A DNA stretch of 64,000 bases, taken from positions 207,353-271,352 of the forward strand of contig CACNXQ010000002.1 in NCBI GenBank assembly GCA_902624455.1, in the 5' to 3' direction. The position numbers and the translations under genes were made by a program. Each line of letters starts with the position of its first letter. Position 1 is the first letter of the stretch. Source of the stretch: an uncultured Pelagibacteraceae bacterium. GTDB taxonomy: Bacteria > Pseudomonadota > Alphaproteobacteria > Pelagibacterales > AG-422-B15. Positions 1 through 7,579 of the stretch are shown one piece after another. Under the pieces are notes generated by a model that made no database searches, had not been told where the DNA came from, and saw only the letters and a program-made list of their open reading frames with translations.

Positions 1-1085
1 GGCAGTCACTCGCTCTAAATTATACTTCTGGTACAACTGGGCTTCCAAAAGGTGTAGTCTATCACCATCGTGGTTCATATCTTATGGCATTAGGGTCTGT
101 GACAGCTTTCAGTATGCCAATGCATCCAACTTATATGTGGGTGGTTCCCATGTTTCATTGTAATGGATGGGGAAATCCTTACACACTTACTGCCTTAGCT
201 GGTACGAGCATATGTTTACGATATGTATCTGCAAAAAATCTATTTGATGCAATTGCAGATCATAAGGTTTCTCACTTTGGAGGAGCACCAATCGTACTTA
301 ATTTTATTGCGCAAGCTACGGATGAAGAAAAAAGAGACTATTCTCATAAAGTTAATGTTGTAACGGCTGGGGCCCCACCCCCTGCGGCGACTTTAGAAGC
401 AGTTCAGAAAATGGGTTTTGATGTCACTCATGTGTACGGTCTGACAGAAACATACGGTCATATATCACTTTGTGCATGGCAAGACGAATGGAATGAACTT
501 TCTGTTGAGGAACAATCCAAACTACGATCAATGCAAGGAGTTAAATTTCCAATGATGGATGGCTTATCAGTGATGAACCCTGAAACCATGCAAGAAGTTA
601 AAAATGATGGTGAAGAAATTGGTGAAATAATGATACGTGGTAATTGTGTTATGAAAGGTTATTTAAAAAATAAAGAAGAAACAGAAAAAGCAATGTCTGG
701 TGGATGGTTTCATTCAGGTGATTTAGCAGTGATGCATCCAAATGGTTACATCCAAATTAAAGATAGAAGTAAAGATATTATTATATCCGGTGGAGAAAAT
801 GTTTCTTCAGTTGAAATTGAAAATACTCTGTACAAGCATCCGTCAGTATTATTCGCTGCTGTTGTGGCTAAACCAGATGAAAAATGGGGAGAAACTCCAT
901 GTGCGTTTATTGAACTTAAAGATAGTAACGATAAAGTTTCTGAAAAAGATATTATATCATTTTGTAAAGAAACTTTGGCTGGATTCAAGTGTCCGAAAAA
1001 AGTTGTCTTCACTGAGTTACCGAAAACTTCCACTGGTAAAATATTAAAATACGAACTAAGAGAGTCCGCCAAAGAATTAGCTTAG
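1..1085 (+). CDS. AMP-dependent acyl-CoA synthetase, 5' end outside window
   Basis: The reading frame is open from the window edge (first full codon at position 3), so only the C-terminal 360 residues are visible. It is an adenylate-forming acyl-CoA ligase, which activates a carboxylic acid with ATP and transfers it to CoA. Visible motifs in order are the P-loop-like YTSGTTGLPKG (nt 24-56), the PMFHCNGW segment common in medium-chain and aryl/plant-type ligases, YGLTETYG, HSGDLAV, the hinge DRSKDIIISGGEN and the C-terminal PKTSTGKILK with its catalytic lysine. An ATG at 84 would remove the ATP-binding loop, so it is not the start. The substrate cannot be told from sequence. The gene is convergent with and abuts the minus-strand monooxygenase gene. 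Confidence 0.93.
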   Translation, partial: QSLALNYTSGTTGLPKGVVYHHRGSYLMALGSVTAFSMPMHPTYMWVVPMFHCNGWGNPYTLTALAGTSICLRYVSAKNLFDAIADHKVSHFGGAPIVLNFIAQATDEEKRDYSHKVNVVTAGAPPPAATLEAVQKMGFDVTHVYGLTETYGHISLCAWQDEWNELSVEEQSKLRSMQGVKFPMMDGLSVMNPETMQEVKNDGEEIGEIMIRGNCVMKGYLKNKEETEKAMSGGWFHSGDLAVMHPNGYIQIKDRSKDIIISGGENVSSVEIENTLYKHPSVLFAAVVAKPDEKWGETPCAFIELKDSNDKVSEKDIISFCKETLAGFKCPKKVVFTELPKTSTGKILKYELRESAKELA

Positions 1086-2546
1086 TTATCTTTTTGCAAA
1101 GTGCATGGAGTCATCGTGAATTCTTCCATATTTAATTCCAAGAAAGTCTTTCACGTAATTTTGTGTATTGATCCATGGTGATCGATTTCCTTGTTTTGGA
1201 AATAAATGTATTGCTCTATGAATATATCCAGATGAAAACTCTGTTGCTAACCAATCATCTTCTGCCTTCACGTCAGATGGAATAGTTGGCACACAATGCT
1301 TATAATTATTTTTATCCATGTAATTTATTAATCGACATGCAAACTCACAAGTTAGATCGGCCTTGAGTGTCCATGATGCGTTAATGTAACCGAATGAATT
1401 AACAAAATTTGGAATTCCACTAAACATCATGCTCTTATAAGTCATTGTATCTGCTGGATTGATTTGCTGATCATCTATAGATAACTGAATTCCTCCAAAT
1501 TGCTGAAGATTCAGACCTGTCGCAGTTACTATAATATCAGCATTTAATTCTATTCCAGATTTAAGCTTTATGCCATTTTGTGTAAATTCATCAATATGAT
1601 CAGTTACGATTGTTGCCCTGTTTTCTCTGAGAGATTCAAATAGATCACCATTAGGTATCAGACACATTCGTTGCTCCCACGGATTATATGAAGGGGTAAA
1701 ATGCTTTTGAATATCATGATTTGGAAGCATTTCTTTGACATGATCAATTAATTTTCTTTTTACAAAGTTTGGGAAACGTCTGCATATTCTGTATAAAAGT
1801 TGCTGAAAAAGTACATTTCTTAGTCTAATGAAACTATATGAAAATTTTGTTGGTAGTATTTTTTTTAAAAAATTAGCAAATCTATCTTCATCTAAAGAAG
1901 GAAAATAGTAAGTTGGTGATCTTTGAAGCATCGTAACATGTTTTGACTTTTTTGCTATTTCCGGAACAATTGTTGCTGCTGTAGCACCACTTCCGATGAC
2001 AATAACTTTTTTATCCGCGTAATTAAAATCTTTTGGCCATTTTTGTGGGTGAATAATTTGTCCTTGAAATTTCTCTAATGATTGAAACTCAGGAGTATAA
2101 CCACTGTCATAATTATAGTATCCTGTTCCCGTAAATAAAAAATTACATGTAACATAGGCTATTTCTTCATTAATATTGTTAGTAACTTCTAGGACCCATT
2201 CTGACTTAGAACTATCCCAATTTGCTGATCTGACTTTATGAGAAAAAATAATTTTTTTTTCTAAATTATTCTCTTTAACAGTTTCTTTTAAATAATTTAA
2301 TATTGAAGGCCCATCAGCAATTGATTTTCTATCAGTCCAAGGTTTAAAAGCATATCCCAAAGTAAACATGTCTGAGTCTGATCTTATGCCTGGGTATTGA
2401 AAAAGATCCCATGTTCCACCAATGCTTTCTCTTCCTTCGATAATGCAAAATGATTTAGTTGGAGATTTAGTTTGCAAATAGTACCCAGCTCCAATGCCAG
2501 AAATTCCAGCGCCTACTACTACAACATCAAAGTGTTTACTTTCCAT
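1086..2546 (-). CDS. Flavin-containing Baeyer-Villiger monooxygenase (EthA-like)
   Basis: 486 aa. Class B flavoprotein monooxygenase, expected to use FAD, NADPH and O2 to insert oxygen next to a ketone or into sulfur compounds. The FAD Rossmann motif GAGISG is at residues 12-17, followed by GGTW (43-46) and the PGIRSDSD segment seen in EthA-type enzymes. The Baeyer-Villiger fingerprint FxGxxxHxxxWP is intact at about 160-171. The second nucleotide motif GSGATA is at 185-190. The start ATG overlaps the stop of the upstream methyltransferase by one base (TAATG), so the two are translationally coupled. With two methyltransferases and a ferredoxin-NADP reductase upstream it forms a four-gene minus-strand operon. 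The natural substrate is unknown. Confidence 0.9.
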   Translation of the reverse strand: MESKHFDVVVVGAGISGIGAGYYLQTKSPTKSFCIIEGRESIGGTWDLFQYPGIRSDSDMFTLGYAFKPWTDRKSIADGPSILNYLKETVKENNLEKKIIFSHKVRSANWDSSKSEWVLEVTNNINEEIAYVTCNFLFTGTGYYNYDSGYTPEFQSLEKFQGQIIHPQKWPKDFNYADKKVIVIGSGATAATIVPEIAKKSKHVTMLQRSPTYYFPSLDEDRFANFLKKILPTKFSYSFIRLRNVLFQQLLYRICRRFPNFVKRKLIDHVKEMLPNHDIQKHFTPSYNPWEQRMCLIPNGDLFESLRENRATIVTDHIDEFTQNGIKLKSGIELNADIIVTATGLNLQQFGGIQLSIDDQQINPADTMTYKSMMFSGIPNFVNSFGYINASWTLKADLTCEFACRLINYMDKNNYKHCVPTIPSDVKAEDDWLATEFSSGYIHRAIHLFPKQGNRSPWINTQNYVKDFLGIKYGRIHDDSMHFAKR

Positions 2547-3178
2547 TAGTCGTCTTGCCTATAAATAGATATTTCAACTGCATCATATATATTATCTCTA
2601 TACTCTAATTTCGAGGCTATATTTGAAGATTGGTAAAGCTTTGAATTTCTTACATGATTCAGGTAATTTTTCAATTCTGTCTCAAAAATACCAACATTAT
2701 CAGCAAAAACTACAGCATTTTGATTTAATAATGAGTGCTGTTCAAGTAGCAATAAATCTTTTAAATAGCTTTTTTTTCCGTGATCAATAAATACAAAGTC
2801 GAAGCTATCTTTTAAGGATGGTATTACTTCTGTGGCTGAACCTTCGATAAATTGTATTTTATGATCTAATCCTGCAAAGGTAACCATCTTTTTTGATATC
2901 TCAATTGATTTAGAGTCAATATCAACTGAAATCAATTTTGATCCATTAGCAATATTTGAAGCTATTAGGATAGCTGAATAACCAATGAAAGATCCGAGCT
3001 CTAATACTCTTGCTGGTTTAGACCGTAAGATTTCTTTTTTTAAGATATTGCCTTTTTCGGGCCCTACATTCATTAAAAACTTACCCGACTGTTTTACATA
3101 ATCATCAATGCATTGGGTTACAGACTCAGGATTGCCAGAGAATGTATTCTTCAAAACATAGTCAAGTGTCTCTTGCAT
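2546..3178 (-). CDS. COMT-like SAM-dependent O-methyltransferase
   Basis: 210 aa, class I methyltransferase. The N-terminal part (NVGPEKGNIL, then the SAM loop LELGSFIGYSA near residues 60-70, then the acidic VDID end of strand 2) follows the catechol O-methyltransferase pattern, where KG and LELG..GYS surround the SAM site. DFVFIDHGKKSY near residue 130 corresponds to the metal-binding Asp region of COMT, and ADNVG to the following Asp-Asn metal ligands. Methylation of a catechol or similar diol is therefore plausible but unproven. It is the third gene of the operon, 13 nt after the upstream methyltransferase and overlapping the monooxygenase by 1 nt. Confidence 0.82.
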   Translation of the reverse strand: MQETLDYVLKNTFSGNPESVTQCIDDYVKQSGKFLMNVGPEKGNILKKEILRSKPARVLELGSFIGYSAILIASNIANGSKLISVDIDSKSIEISKKMVTFAGLDHKIQFIEGSATEVIPSLKDSFDFVFIDHGKKSYLKDLLLLEQHSLLNQNAVVFADNVGIFETELKNYLNHVRNSKLYQSSNIASKLEYRDNIYDAVEISIYRQDD

Positions 3179-3191
3179 GAATTAAGTCAGA

Positions 3192-3815
3192 TTAAATATG
3201 TTTTGCAATTCCCCAATAATGATAAGAGGCAAATTTTGGTCCAGGCACATAATTTTGATTGAGTTCAGGTATATTGAAGTTATTTGATTGAATCAGATTT
3301 GGAATGTCTACATCTAAATGACAACCCCCAGCAATGCGAGACCAATAAGGGTTTAATTTTATTTGTAAATTATGAGTTTTTTGATTTGGTGATTTGCCAT
3401 GCTCAGAGAAAATAAACTTTCCATCTTTTTTTAAAACACGACTTACTTCTTTTAATGCTTTGTTGGCATCTTTAATTGAACACAAGGTATAAGTACTTAA
3501 AACAGTGTCAAAAGTATCATTTTCGAAAGGGAGTATCTCTGCTTTCATATTTTCAAAATTTACTTTTAAGTCAAAATCTTTCGATCTTTTTTTTGCTTTA
3601 TTCAATAGAATGTTATCTGGATCAATAGAAAATATTTCAGTGACATTTCTTTTGTCATAGTATTCAAAGTTGAGACCTGAACCAATTCCAATTTCTAGTA
3701 CTCGACCTGTAGCAAATGGAACGACATTTGCCCTTTGTCTTGGAAAGGGTTTTCTAGCCATAATAAAATTTAAAAGATGGGGACATATGTAACGATCGTA
3801 CAATCGCTGCAGCAT
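3192..3815 (-). CDS. Class I SAM-dependent methyltransferase (Methyltransf_11 / METTL7-like)
   Basis: 207 aa. The SAM-binding loop VLEIGIGSGLN lies near residues 39-49, followed by an acidic strand end (SIDPD) and the LPFENDTFDTVLSTYTLC segment typical of Methyltransf_11 proteins. The N-terminus (LYDRYICPHLLNFIM) resembles METTL7 and phospholipid-methyltransferase-like proteins. No substrate can be assigned. The start overlaps the stop of the ferredoxin-NADP reductase by one base (TAATG at 3813-3817), so it is translated from the same message. Confidence 0.82.
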   Translation of the reverse strand: MLQRLYDRYICPHLLNFIMARKPFPRQRANVVPFATGRVLEIGIGSGLNFEYYDKRNVTEIFSIDPDNILLNKAKKRSKDFDLKVNFENMKAEILPFENDTFDTVLSTYTLCSIKDANKALKEVSRVLKKDGKFIFSEHGKSPNQKTHNLQIKLNPYWSRIAGGCHLDVDIPNLIQSNNFNIPELNQNYVPGPKFASYHYWGIAKHI

Positions 3816-4843
3816 TATTTGACGCCTAACTTTTTTTGAATATCTGTCGAGGATGTTGTATATCTAAATGTTAAAACTTCATCCGGCCTTGCTCTCCTAA
3901 ATGCCTCCTGAGCTGCTAACGCCGCTTCATGAAAACCAGATAAAATTAGTTTTAACTTGCCTGGATAATATGAAATATCTCCCATAGCAAAAACACCAGG
4001 TAAATTTGTCTGGAAATCCTCAGTATTAACTTGAATTTGTTTTTCATGTAGGTTAAGCCCCCAATCGTTTATCGGTCCAAGTTCCATTTTTAAGCCATAA
4101 AAAATAAGTACTTCATCACAATCAATCGATTTTATTTCACCGTCTGTACTCTTGATGGATACTGATGATAAATGATCATCATTACCATTTGCATCTGCAA
4201 TCTGGTTCTTAGTATACAAAGTAACTTTTCCTTCACTAACAAGCTGTTTCATTTGCTCAACTGTATGGTTAACAGCTTTAAACTCGTCTCTTCTATGTAT
4301 AAGTGTTATATGTTTTGCTATCTTTGATAGTTCAACAGTCCAATCCAGCGCACTGTCTCCACCACCAAAAATAACTACATTTTTATTCAAATAATAATTT
4401 TTGTCAGGAACTGAATATCTTATTCCTATACCTTCATATTTTGTCACACTTTCAATTGGTGGTTTTCTTGGTTCAAATGAGCCAACTCCACCTGCAATAA
4501 ATATATTAGGCGTAATGAACTCTTTTCCTTGAGTTGTTTTTACAAACCATGAATTTTGTTCTTGTCTTATTTCATCTATTCTATCGTTTAAATCAATAGG
4601 TGTATTAAAAGGTTTTATTTGTTTTTGTAAATTTTCAATGAGAGAAAGTCCAGTACACTCTGGTAACGCAGGAATATCGTATATTGGCTTATCTGGATAA
4701 AGTTCGGAACATTGCCCGCCAATTTTATCTAAATTATCTACAATATGAGCTGAGAGACCCAAAATTCCAAGCTCAAAAACAGCAAATAGACCAACTGGTC
4801 CAGCGCCTATTATTAAACAATCTGTTTTTATGGGATCTGTCAT
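3815..4843 (-). CDS. Ferredoxin--NADP+ reductase, thioredoxin-reductase-like type
   Basis: 342 aa flavoprotein of the TrxR-like ferredoxin-NADP reductase family common in alphaproteobacteria and Firmicutes. FAD motif GAGPVG is at about 13-18, GGQCSELYPDK at about 42-52 and NADP motif GGGDSA at about 160-165. The C-terminal FAD contact is GDIS, and the tail YTTSSTDIQKKLG is characteristic of the family. There is no CxxC redox disulfide, which excludes thioredoxin reductase. It is the first gene of the minus-strand operon. A 2Fe-2S ferredoxin gene lies about 1.2 kb away and is a natural partner. The start ATG at 4843 faces a divergent gene across 51 bp. Confidence 0.92.
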   Translation of the reverse strand: MTDPIKTDCLIIGAGPVGLFAVFELGILGLSAHIVDNLDKIGGQCSELYPDKPIYDIPALPECTGLSLIENLQKQIKPFNTPIDLNDRIDEIRQEQNSWFVKTTQGKEFITPNIFIAGGVGSFEPRKPPIESVTKYEGIGIRYSVPDKNYYLNKNVVIFGGGDSALDWTVELSKIAKHITLIHRRDEFKAVNHTVEQMKQLVSEGKVTLYTKNQIADANGNDDHLSSVSIKSTDGEIKSIDCDEVLIFYGLKMELGPINDWGLNLHEKQIQVNTEDFQTNLPGVFAMGDISYYPGKLKLILSGFHEAALAAQEAFRRARPDEVLTFRYTTSSTDIQKKLGVK

Positions 4844-4894
4844 TTATTTGTAACTAATATATAATATTAAATAATCTTATTATCTAAATATACA

Positions 4895-5491
4895 ATGATT
4901 TTGCTTCGTAAGTTTTTTATATACTTTTTCATCACTATTTTAGTCGCTACAGGCCTTACTTATGCTTCATTCTTGATATTTGAAGAGGTTGCTTACGTAA
5001 AAAATGATATATGGCGTACATTATCATCTCCTGGCGATAAAGACCGGAACATGTATACCCGACTTGCTGTTTCACAGTTTGGGACGTTTGCACTTGCAAA
5101 GCCTGAAGCTGCCTATTTTCATGCATTTACTGATATCTCCGATGAGGAATTAAACGCGAAGTGCATGTATAAAGTTGCTGGAGAGGACATCGATGCAAGG
5201 TGGTGGGCATTAACAGTTTACGATAATGATGGATTTTTAATTGAAAATACTGAAAAAAATTATTCATTTAATAGTGAAAATGTAAATTTCAATTTAGATG
5301 GTGGCTTTGAAATTTATCTAACAAATAACAACCAAGCTGTTCAAGAAGTAGCAAGCAGTAATTGGTTAAGATCTCCCCAAAGTGGGAATTTTTCAGTAAG
5401 CCTAAGAATTTATTTGCCAGGAGAAGAATTTTTCTCGAATTTGAGAAGAGTTAATTTGCCTATTATTGAAAAAATTGAGTGTTTCGAATGA
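4895..5491 (+). CDS. DUF1214 domain protein, membrane-anchored
   Basis: 198 aa. One N-terminal membrane segment at residues about 5-27 is followed by a domain matching DUF1214 as I know it: WWALTVYDNDGFLIEN, a Y..N motif, and a C-terminal SGNFSVSLRIYLPGE resembling the family's P.GPFSLTLRLY.P signature. Function is unknown. In many alphaproteobacteria a short DUF1214 gene sits directly before a short DUF1254 gene, as here. Its stop overlaps the next start (ATGA at 5488-5491), so the pair is probably co-translated and may form one periplasm-facing complex. Confidence 0.75.
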   Translation: MILLRKFFIYFFITILVATGLTYASFLIFEEVAYVKNDIWRTLSSPGDKDRNMYTRLAVSQFGTFALAKPEAAYFHAFTDISDEELNAKCMYKVAGEDIDARWWALTVYDNDGFLIENTEKNYSFNSENVNFNLDGGFEIYLTNNNQAVQEVASSNWLRSPQSGNFSVSLRIYLPGEEFFSNLRRVNLPIIEKIECFE

Positions 5492-6015
5492 ATAGATATC
5501 TTAAAAAAGGCTTGATTGTGTTGATCACTGCATTTGTATTGCATATCGTATTTATCATCTCTTTTCCTTACGCAAAGTTATGGTACATAAGTAAAAACTG
5601 GGAGTCACAAAATATGATAAACAGTGCTTTCTCAAGAGATATTCCAAATTCAAATTCTAGGGAGGTAATCAGACCTAGTGCAGATCTACTTTATAGTGGA
5701 TGTGGCTTTGACGTAACATACAAACCATTAATAATCACTTCCTCATTACCTGAAAGTTACTGGTCTATGTCATTTTTCTCATCTAATACTGACAACTTTT
5801 CAACCATAAATGAGAATATGCAAAAAAATTCTGAAATAAAAATTTATCTCTTTGGACCCGAGTCAGAGCCTGCAATGGTTGAAGATGGAATTATTGTTGT
5901 GTCACCGTCAAATAAAGGTTTGATGCTATTTAGACAATTCATAGGTAATAGTAGTAATCTAGATGATCTTTATAGAAATCAAGAAGCACTTGAATGTAGT
6001 TTGATTGAAAACTAA
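5488..6015 (+). CDS. DUF1254 domain protein, membrane-anchored
   Basis: 175 aa from the ATG at 5488, chosen because it gives the ATGA overlap with the DUF1214 gene. A GTG three codons upstream (5479) is possible. An N-terminal membrane segment (about residues 6-24) precedes a domain with the DUF1254 features [15 protein letters not shown] and [18 protein letters not shown]. Function is unknown. The family is usually found fused or paired with DUF1214. The stop codon overlaps the stop of the convergent ferredoxin gene by 4 nt (6012-6015). Confidence 0.72.
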   Translation: MNRYLKKGLIVLITAFVLHIVFIISFPYAKLWYISKNWESQNMINSAFSRDIPNSNSREVIRPSADLLYSGCGFDVTYKPLIITSSLPESYWSMSFFSSNTDNFSTINENMQKNSEIKIYLFGPESEPAMVEDGIIVVSPSNKGLMLFRQFIGNSSNLDDLYRNQEALECSLIEN

Positions 6016-6332
6016 AATTGTTTTTCAGGCATTTGAATAACCAAGCCCTCTAATTCATCAGATACGGTTATTTGACAGCTCAATCGACTATTTTCTTTTA
6101 CTTCAAACGCAAAATCTAGCATATCTTCTTCAGCGCCTTCTTTTTCAGGAAGTTTTGTTGTCCACTCTTCTCCAACATATACATGACAAGTTGCACAGGC
6201 ACAGGCACCTCCACAGTCACCGTCGATTCCAGGTATCTTATTTTTAACAGCACCCTCCATTATGGTGAGACCCGTTGGAACATCCACTTCATGCTCTGTT
6301 CCTCCAAATTCAATGTATTTAATTTTAGCCAT
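6012..6332 (-). CDS. Adrenodoxin/putidaredoxin-type 2Fe-2S ferredoxin
   Basis: 106 aa. The cluster ligands are visible as C-x5-C-x2-C in [12 protein letters not shown] (about residues 40-50) and the fourth Cys in RLSCQI near residue 86, the spacing of vertebrate-type ferredoxins (FdxB, putidaredoxin). Such proteins carry single electrons to P450s or Fe-S assembly. No isc genes are nearby, so the FNR upstream at 3.8-4.8 kb is the only visible candidate electron donor. The transcript probably begins about 160 nt upstream and contains a strong hairpin/terminator (6387-6430), so the gene may be controlled by attenuation. Confidence 0.93.
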   Translation of the reverse strand: MAKIKYIEFGGTEHEVDVPTGLTIMEGAVKNKIPGIDGDCGGACACATCHVYVGEEWTTKLPEKEGAEEDMLDFAFEVKENSRLSCQITVSDELEGLVIQMPEKQF

Positions 6333-6385
6333 TGAGATTCCCTGTAGAATAATTCAAAATAACCATCTATTTGGGATCAGATACA

Positions 6386-6469
6386 TCAAAAAAGCGCCAA
6401 AGCAAGAATTTTCCTACTTTGGCGCTTTTTCTGGGGCCGGTCGAACCCCGAAACGCATGAACGTCTCAT
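6386..6469 (-). CDS. Possible 27-aa leader peptide inside the structured RNA
   Basis: An ATG at 6469 (AGG six bases upstream as a weak ribosome site) opens a 27-codon frame encoding a very basic peptide. It begins MRRSCVSGFDRP and continues QKKRQSRK. The frame runs exactly through all three hairpins and stops with TGA in the last bases of the terminator U run. The fit between ORF end and terminator is suggestive of a leader peptide, but it may be chance. No homolog is recognised. Confidence 0.3.
   Translation of the reverse strand: MRRSCVSGFDRPQKKRQSRKILALALF
6387..6431 (-). terminator. Strong intrinsic terminator / attenuator hairpin
   Basis: A stem of about 14 bp (AAAAAGCGCCAAAG with its complement) and a 14-nt loop is followed by six U on the minus strand. 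The A and T tracts make it able to work on both strands. It lies between the minus-strand promoter-like TATAAT and the ferredoxin start, so it would end a small RNA or attenuate the ferredoxin message. Confidence 0.8.
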
Positions 6470-6497
6470 TGCGAACCTAAATATTATGAAACTACAG

Positions 6498-6503
6498 ATT
6501 ATA
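6498..6503 (-). promoter_or_regulatory. -10 element (TATAAT) for the structured leader
   Basis: A perfect TATAAT reads on the minus strand. A convincing -35 is not seen at 17 nt. It is positioned 7-10 nt before the beginning of the GC-rich structured block, which supports a start of transcription near 6491. Confidence 0.45.
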
Positions 6504-6583
6504 TAACAAGTACAATAAGTTAGAAAAAAATTATCAACAGTGTTATTAACAATATATCCACATAATATGAACAATTTAATCAC

Positions 6584-7573
6584 ATGATACCAAAACCATA
6601 CTTACTTTTTTTAGGAGATGCGAAGGACGATTTGGCAATAAAAACAGCTGCTGGAATAAGCTACTGGAAGCCAGAATGGTGTATTGGACAACTCAGTTTT
6701 TCAAATGCAAAAGCTACACTAAATTTACCTGAATTATCAATTGAGAAAGCAGTTAAATCTGGCGCTAAAACCCTTGTAATTGGAGTTGTTAATGCTGGAG
6801 GTGTGATGCCAGAAAACTGGAAGCAAACTCTAATAGAAGCTACTCAATCAGGTTTAAATATTGCTAGCGGAATGCATACTAGACTATCGTCTATCTCAGA
6901 AATTAAATCCTCAGCGGAAGAAAACAATGTAGAATTATTTGATTTAAGATTTAATGATCAAACTTTTTCAACTGGAAAGGGAGAAAAAAGAAGTGGAAAA
7001 AGGTTGCTTACAGTTGGTACCGATTGTTCAGTAGGTAAAAAGTATACTGCTCTTGCAATAGAGAAAGCTTTTGTCAAAAATAATATTAAAGCAAGCTTTA
7101 AAGCTACCGGTCAAACAGGAGTTCTGATTGCAGAAGATGGTATCGCCATCGATGCAATTGTGTCTGATTTTATTTCAGGGGCTGTTGAGTGGCTCTCACC
7201 AGATAATGATGAAGATCATTGGGATATCATTGAAGGACAGGGTTCAATTTTTCATCCTTCATTTGCCGGTGTTTCATTGGGCCTTTTACATGGGAGCCAG
7301 CCTGATGCATTTGTTGTTTGTCATGAACCCACAAGGCAGAATATGCGAGGTGTCAAGACTCCATTACCAACAATTAGTGATGTCATTGACGAAACCATTA
7401 AATTAGGATCTCTCACTAACAAAAATATTAAATGCATTGGAATATCTCTAAACACATCTGCAATGACAGAAGGAATTGGTTCATTAAAACAAGAAATTGA
7501 AAATGAATTTGAACTTCCTTGTTTAGATCCTTTAATTGATGATCTTACTCCTTTTGTAAATCAAATTAAGTAA
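6584..7573 (+). CDS. dgcN: DUF1611 protein, DgcN-like D-glutamate N-acetyltransferase
   Basis: 329 aa, DUF1611 family. A P-loop-like GTDCSVGKKYTA lies at about residues 144-155, inside the conserved C-terminal nucleotide-binding-like domain, and GQTGVLIAEDG follows near residue 180. This family paired with an enolase-superfamily gene matches the marine DgcN-DgcA pathway. There DgcN acetylates D-glutamate and DgcA racemises N-acetyl-D-glutamate to the L form. The next gene is that enolase-type partner, 6 nt downstream. Assignment of the exact reaction is inference from family and context. Annotation pipelines often call it an NAD-dependent epimerase or simply DUF1611. Confidence 0.8.
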   Translation: MIPKPYLLFLGDAKDDLAIKTAAGISYWKPEWCIGQLSFSNAKATLNLPELSIEKAVKSGAKTLVIGVVNAGGVMPENWKQTLIEATQSGLNIASGMHTRLSSISEIKSSAEENNVELFDLRFNDQTFSTGKGEKRSGKRLLTVGTDCSVGKKYTALAIEKAFVKNNIKASFKATGQTGVLIAEDGIAIDAIVSDFISGAVEWLSPDNDEDHWDIIEGQGSIFHPSFAGVSLGLLHGSQPDAFVVCHEPTRQNMRGVKTPLPTISDVIDETIKLGSLTNKNIKCIGISLNTSAMTEGIGSLKQEIENEFELPCLDPLIDDLTPFVNQIK

Positions 7574-7579
7574 GTATTA

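Larger units (their letters stand above)
6386..6491 (-). ncRNA. Putative structured small RNA or attenuator leader upstream of ferredoxin
   Basis: A block of about 100 nt stands out by its high G+C in AT-rich surroundings. On the minus strand a perfect TATAAT (6498-6503) would start transcription near 6491. Three potential hairpins follow. The first is CGC-ATGA/TCAT-GCG, the second GGGG/CCCC around a TTCGACCGG loop, and the third a 14-bp stem ending in a U run. The layout fits an independent small RNA of about 105 nt, or a 5' leader that terminates or reads through into the ferredoxin gene. I do not recognise the RNA family. It is not a tRNA, since the TTCGA loop lacks a proper T-stem and acceptor. 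Confidence 0.5.

Noticed and set aside
6430..6452. A TTCGA-containing GGGG...CCCC hairpin that looks like the T-arm of a tRNA
   Set aside because: The loop is nine bases, no acceptor stem, anticodon arm or CCA can be placed around it, and it is followed at once by a terminator. It is treated as part of the structured leader or small RNA.
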